DNA from: JBBATK01 sp044228285
Lineage (GTDB): Bacteria > Bacteroidota > Ignavibacteria > Kapaibacteriales > NICIL-2
NCBI GenBank assembly: GCA_044228285.1
Contig: JBGAVD010000003.1
Span: forward strand, 186,001-250,000
Reading direction: 5' to 3'
DNA length: 64,000 nucleotides
The notes under the pieces were generated by a model. That model saw only the letters and a program-made list of their open reading frames with translations. It made no database searches and was not told the DNA's origin. Position numbers and translations under genes: made by a program. Each line of letters opens with the position of its first letter. Position 1 is the stretch's first letter. Below, in pieces: positions 61,401 through 64,000 of this stretch.

Positions 61401-64000
61401 TTAGCGAACGATTGTAATCGTTTGTGTTGCAACATAGTTGTTAGCAACGATCTTCACGAGGTATGAGCCACTTGCGAGATCGCTACCGTCAAGGTCGAAG
61501 CTGCTATCACCCTTGGTAACGAGACCGTTAACCAGAGTGCGCAATTCCTGACCCATAGCGTTATACAACTTGATGCTGACAACCTGAGTTTCAGGCAATG
61601 TGTAGCTGATTTGTGTACGACCGTTGCTTGGATTTGGTGCCGCATTCAACGAATAGTCAGTGTTCGCTGACTTGTTATTCAAAAGGCGAACCGAATTCAT
61701 ACGCTCGTCGCTAATAACAACTGAGTTGTGGTTAGCATTCAAATCACCCAATACGATACCGTATTGTGCATCTACAACTGTGTATGAAGAAGTGTTGTCC
61801 GAAATGTGGAGTGTCACTGGGTATTCAACACCTTGTAGACGAATAACTGGGCTTTCGCTAGCACTTACATAGCTATTTGAAGCAAAACGTGCATCGAACA
61901 TGTCAACTGCAGGTGGTGCAGGTGGTAAGTCGAAGCGACCGTTAGCGAACTGTGAGCGACCTTCTGTTGCATACAATACACCGTTGTGATCTGCAGCATC
62001 GCTGATGCGGATCTTAGCGCTTGTGCTCAAAATGGTTTCGCGATCTGATGTTGAACTAGCGCCGTTCTTTGTGATTGGTGCAACGAGGTTCAAGAAACCT
62101 TCGTCAGACATCTTCACCCAGTAACCACGACCTGGTTGCAACTCAGATACTTCACGGTATCCACGATCTGTTTCGTATCCGTATACACCGCTAAGTTGAT
62201 TTGGAGGAGCACCAGTTCCAACACCGTCATACTTAACGTTTTCAGCAGCTACTGGTACAGACAATGCACCGATAGTGTTCCAACCTTGATACAAGTGAAC
62301 TGGGTATACATCCTTGGTAATACGCTTTACAAGAAGACCAGAAATAACCTGGGTATCCTTCTTAGGGAAGCGGAGGAAGTAGCCATATCCAACTGATGGA
62401 TTCAATTCTGGCTGATAGTAAGAGATAGCATACTTAATTGGAGCTGCTGGTACGTTTGGCCAAATTGTGCGATAATCGCTTGAAGAAGGACGTACTGGCA
62501 AAGAAATAAAGTTCCAACCTTGAGCATAGCTTTGTTGAATACGAGCGCGAGCTGGTGTGTATTCAATATCGAATGCTGTGATTCGCTCATCACGAATGGT
62601 GTATGACATCAACTGACCTGCACCTGGTACTGGAGTAGCCAAACGCATATCTACACCGAAGAGAGAACCGTTTTCTGTATCACGGAGATAGAGTTGTGAT
62701 CCCGTTGGGAACTGATTAACGTCCCATGTCAACACGATAGGATAGTAGTTTGGAGCACCAGCGTTGAAGCGACATTGGTAAACCAATGTTGTGTCTTCAA
62801 ACACGTTGCGAACATCACGTGATGTAAACACACCAGTGATATCACCAAAGCCATTCAATTGTGCCTTGATGTCGTCGTTTGATGTGTCACGTGGGGTTGC
62901 GATTTGGAAGAAACGAGCATAGAAGCTATTCGCGTCTAAGGTTTCGTATGCAAACTCACCAAAGAGAGAGTCAACACCATAGGTAGCGCGAAGACCTGTT
63001 CCGAACATCAAGTTAGATGATACTGGAACTGGAGCTGAGTTACGAACGTTAATCCACATACCTTTTGCACGATCATCTACTGGAGGTGCACCATTGTATG
63101 TTTCATCTGGTGTACGAACAACAAGGAATTCTACCTTCAAACGAACCGGGGTGAATTGTGCTGTCAAAGAACGGAATGTGATGTATCCGATATAACGACC
63201 AGCATACTCTGATGGTGTTTGTGGGTTTGGATCGTCAGCCAATTGACTTGGGTCACAGATAATGTCGAAGTTGAGAAGTGGGTCGATCTGGTTAGGGAAT
63301 GGACCGTTCTGAACATCTGGGTAACCGAGACCATTTGGTGGTCCGAGGATACCGCGATCGATATATGCAATACGACCAAGACGTGTTGGAGCTGGAATTG
63401 GATTCTTAGCGCCACGTGTCTTGAACATCAACCAAGGTTGATCTGACTCAACAATGATGTTGTTAGCGCGAACACCGTCTGGTGTTAGCAATACTTGAAT
63501 TGCAGTGATAGCCTGACCAACACCTTGTTGAAGAACTGGATCAAAAGGAATAACGCGGGTTAATGAGAACAATGTGTCACCCAATTGCGTAACAGATGTT
63601 TCGTTTGGATTACCCGTTGGCTTTGGTAAGAAGTCAAATTGGAATTGATCACGGATGTGAACATACATCATACCCTTTGTAATAGTATTTACAGCTGATG
63701 GCTCAATACCAATACGAGTGTAATCAATACCTGCTACAACGCGATCCAAAGGTTGTGGTTGCGGGTAAGCAATGTCACCAGGGAATGGTGAATCCTTAAC
63801 CGCGTTCATGTTGTTGTAGTAAATAGAGTCTGTTGTAATGATCATTGGCGACACATCGCTAACACCACTACCTGGACGTCCAAGAACTTGGAACTTTACA
63901 TAAATAAGAGGACGATATTCGAATGAGTTACAATCGATACCGCTACCGGTTGTTGGCAATGGGCGTGAACCCAGACCAGCGATACGAATTCTCTTACCAC
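61401..64000 (-). CDS. Large T9SS-sorted secreted protein (5' partial)
   Basis: More than 860 residues; the frame is open to the window end, so start and signal peptide are missing. The visible N-terminal part (ITTDSIYYNNMNAVKDSPFP, and later ITFRSLTAQFTPVRLKVEFL) has several beta-sandwich domains. A middle part has YAQGWNFISLPVRPSSSDYR and LYQGWNTIGALSVPV, a repeat also common in T9SS cargo of this group. The final ~80 residues, from LNAAPNPSNGRTQISYTLPE to QTITIVR, are a T9SS type A domain. Proline codons are mostly CCA, as in the giant gene at 42706. Probably a surface or secreted protein of unknown function. Confidence 0.8.
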   Translation of the reverse strand, partial: GKRIRIAGLGSRPLPTTGSGIDCNSFEYRPLIYVKFQVLGRPGSGVSDVSPMIITTDSIYYNNMNAVKDSPFPGDIAYPQPQPLDRVVAGIDYTRIGIEPSAVNTITKGMMYVHIRDQFQFDFLPKPTGNPNETSVTQLGDTLFSLTRVIPFDPVLQQGVGQAITAIQVLLTPDGVRANNIIVESDQPWLMFKTRGAKNPIPAPTRLGRIAYIDRGILGPPNGLGYPDVQNGPFPNQIDPLLNFDIICDPSQLADDPNPQTPSEYAGRYIGYITFRSLTAQFTPVRLKVEFLVVRTPDETYNGAPPVDDRAKGMWINVRNSAPVPVSSNLMFGTGLRATYGVDSLFGEFAYETLDANSFYARFFQIATPRDTSNDDIKAQLNGFGDITGVFTSRDVRNVFEDTTLVYQCRFNAGAPNYYPIVLTWDVNQFPTGSQLYLRDTENGSLFGVDMRLATPVPGAGQLMSYTIRDERITAFDIEYTPARARIQQSYAQGWNFISLPVRPSSSDYRTIWPNVPAAPIKYAISYYQPELNPSVGYGYFLRFPKKDTQVISGLLVKRITKDVYPVHLYQGWNTIGALSVPVAAENVKYDGVGTGAPPNQLSGVYGYETDRGYREVSELQPGRGYWVKMSDEGFLNLVAPITKNGASSTSDRETILSTSAKIRISDAADHNGVLYATEGRSQFANGRFDLPPAPPAVDMFDARFASNSYVSASESPVIRLQGVEYPVTLHISDNTSSYTVVDAQYGIVLGDLNANHNSVVISDERMNSVRLLNNKSANTDYSLNAAPNPSNGRTQISYTLPETQVVSIKLYNAMGQELRTLVNGLVTKGDSSFDLDGSDLASGSYLVKIVANNYVATQTITIVR

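Overview
The window looks like a chromosomal segment of a free-living Gram-negative bacterium of the Bacteroidota/FCB group, probably near the Ignavibacteria/Kapabacteria lineages. The main reason is that at least six large secreted proteins end in a C-terminal beta-sandwich of the type IX secretion system (T9SS, type A) kind, with the usual S-x-N-P start and K/R-rich end. SecD and SecF are encoded by separate genes, DUF1573, M16 and CPQ-type M28 proteins are present, and GC content is moderate. No rRNA, phage, transposase or CRISPR locus was seen. Lineage is inferred; no marker gene allows firm placement.

Layout. 1-6.3 kb: end of an Ig-repeat T9SS protein, a tRNA-Glu, then a tight coaE / ComEA-like / cysteine desulfurase run and a secreted thioredoxin-like protein. 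6.5-17 kb: a giant IgGFc-binding-like T9SS protein on the minus strand, leucine dehydrogenase, nusB, a cohesin/dockerin-like T9SS protein, an ECF sigma with its membrane anti-sigma partner, and a DUF1573 protein. 17-27 kb: lipoyl/octanoyl transferase, pyrE-acpS (4-bp overlap), a possible small transcript with a strong terminator, a full-length ABCC-type ABC exporter, the 3-hydroxyanthranilate dioxygenase/ACMSD pair, and a DUF354 protein followed by a strikingly regular palindromic repeat array. 27-42 kb: a histone-H1-like/DksA fusion, pntAA, selD, an RsmB-type methyltransferase, a lipoprotein, a second IgGFc-binding-like protein, a CoA-transferase/M16 peptidase pair and a class V aminotransferase. 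42-64 kb: a 1845-residue beta-helix T9SS protein, a YggS-type PLP protein, a glycosyltransferase/formimidoylglutamase pair, a CPQ-type peptidase, secD-secF-STAS, purA, and two more T9SS cargo genes, the last running off the window.

How it fits together. Most genes are housekeeping (CoA, Fe-S/thiol, pyrimidine, purine, ACP, lipoate, selenium, Sec export) mixed with a cell-surface programme of Sec-exported T9SS cargo carrying Ig, beta-helix, cohesin/dockerin-like and IgGFc-binding-like modules. The less ordinary items are the ABCC-type two-in-one exporter, the H1-DksA fusion with a broken zinc site, the bacterial HAAO-ACMSD tryptophan branch, the cohesin/dockerin-like T9SS protein, and the 161-bp tandem array in which seven identical palindromes recur every 80/81 bp. 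I found no multi-gene defence or mobile system; the best candidates for something undescribed are the repeat array, the H1-DksA protein and the possible small transcript at 19.34-19.65 kb.
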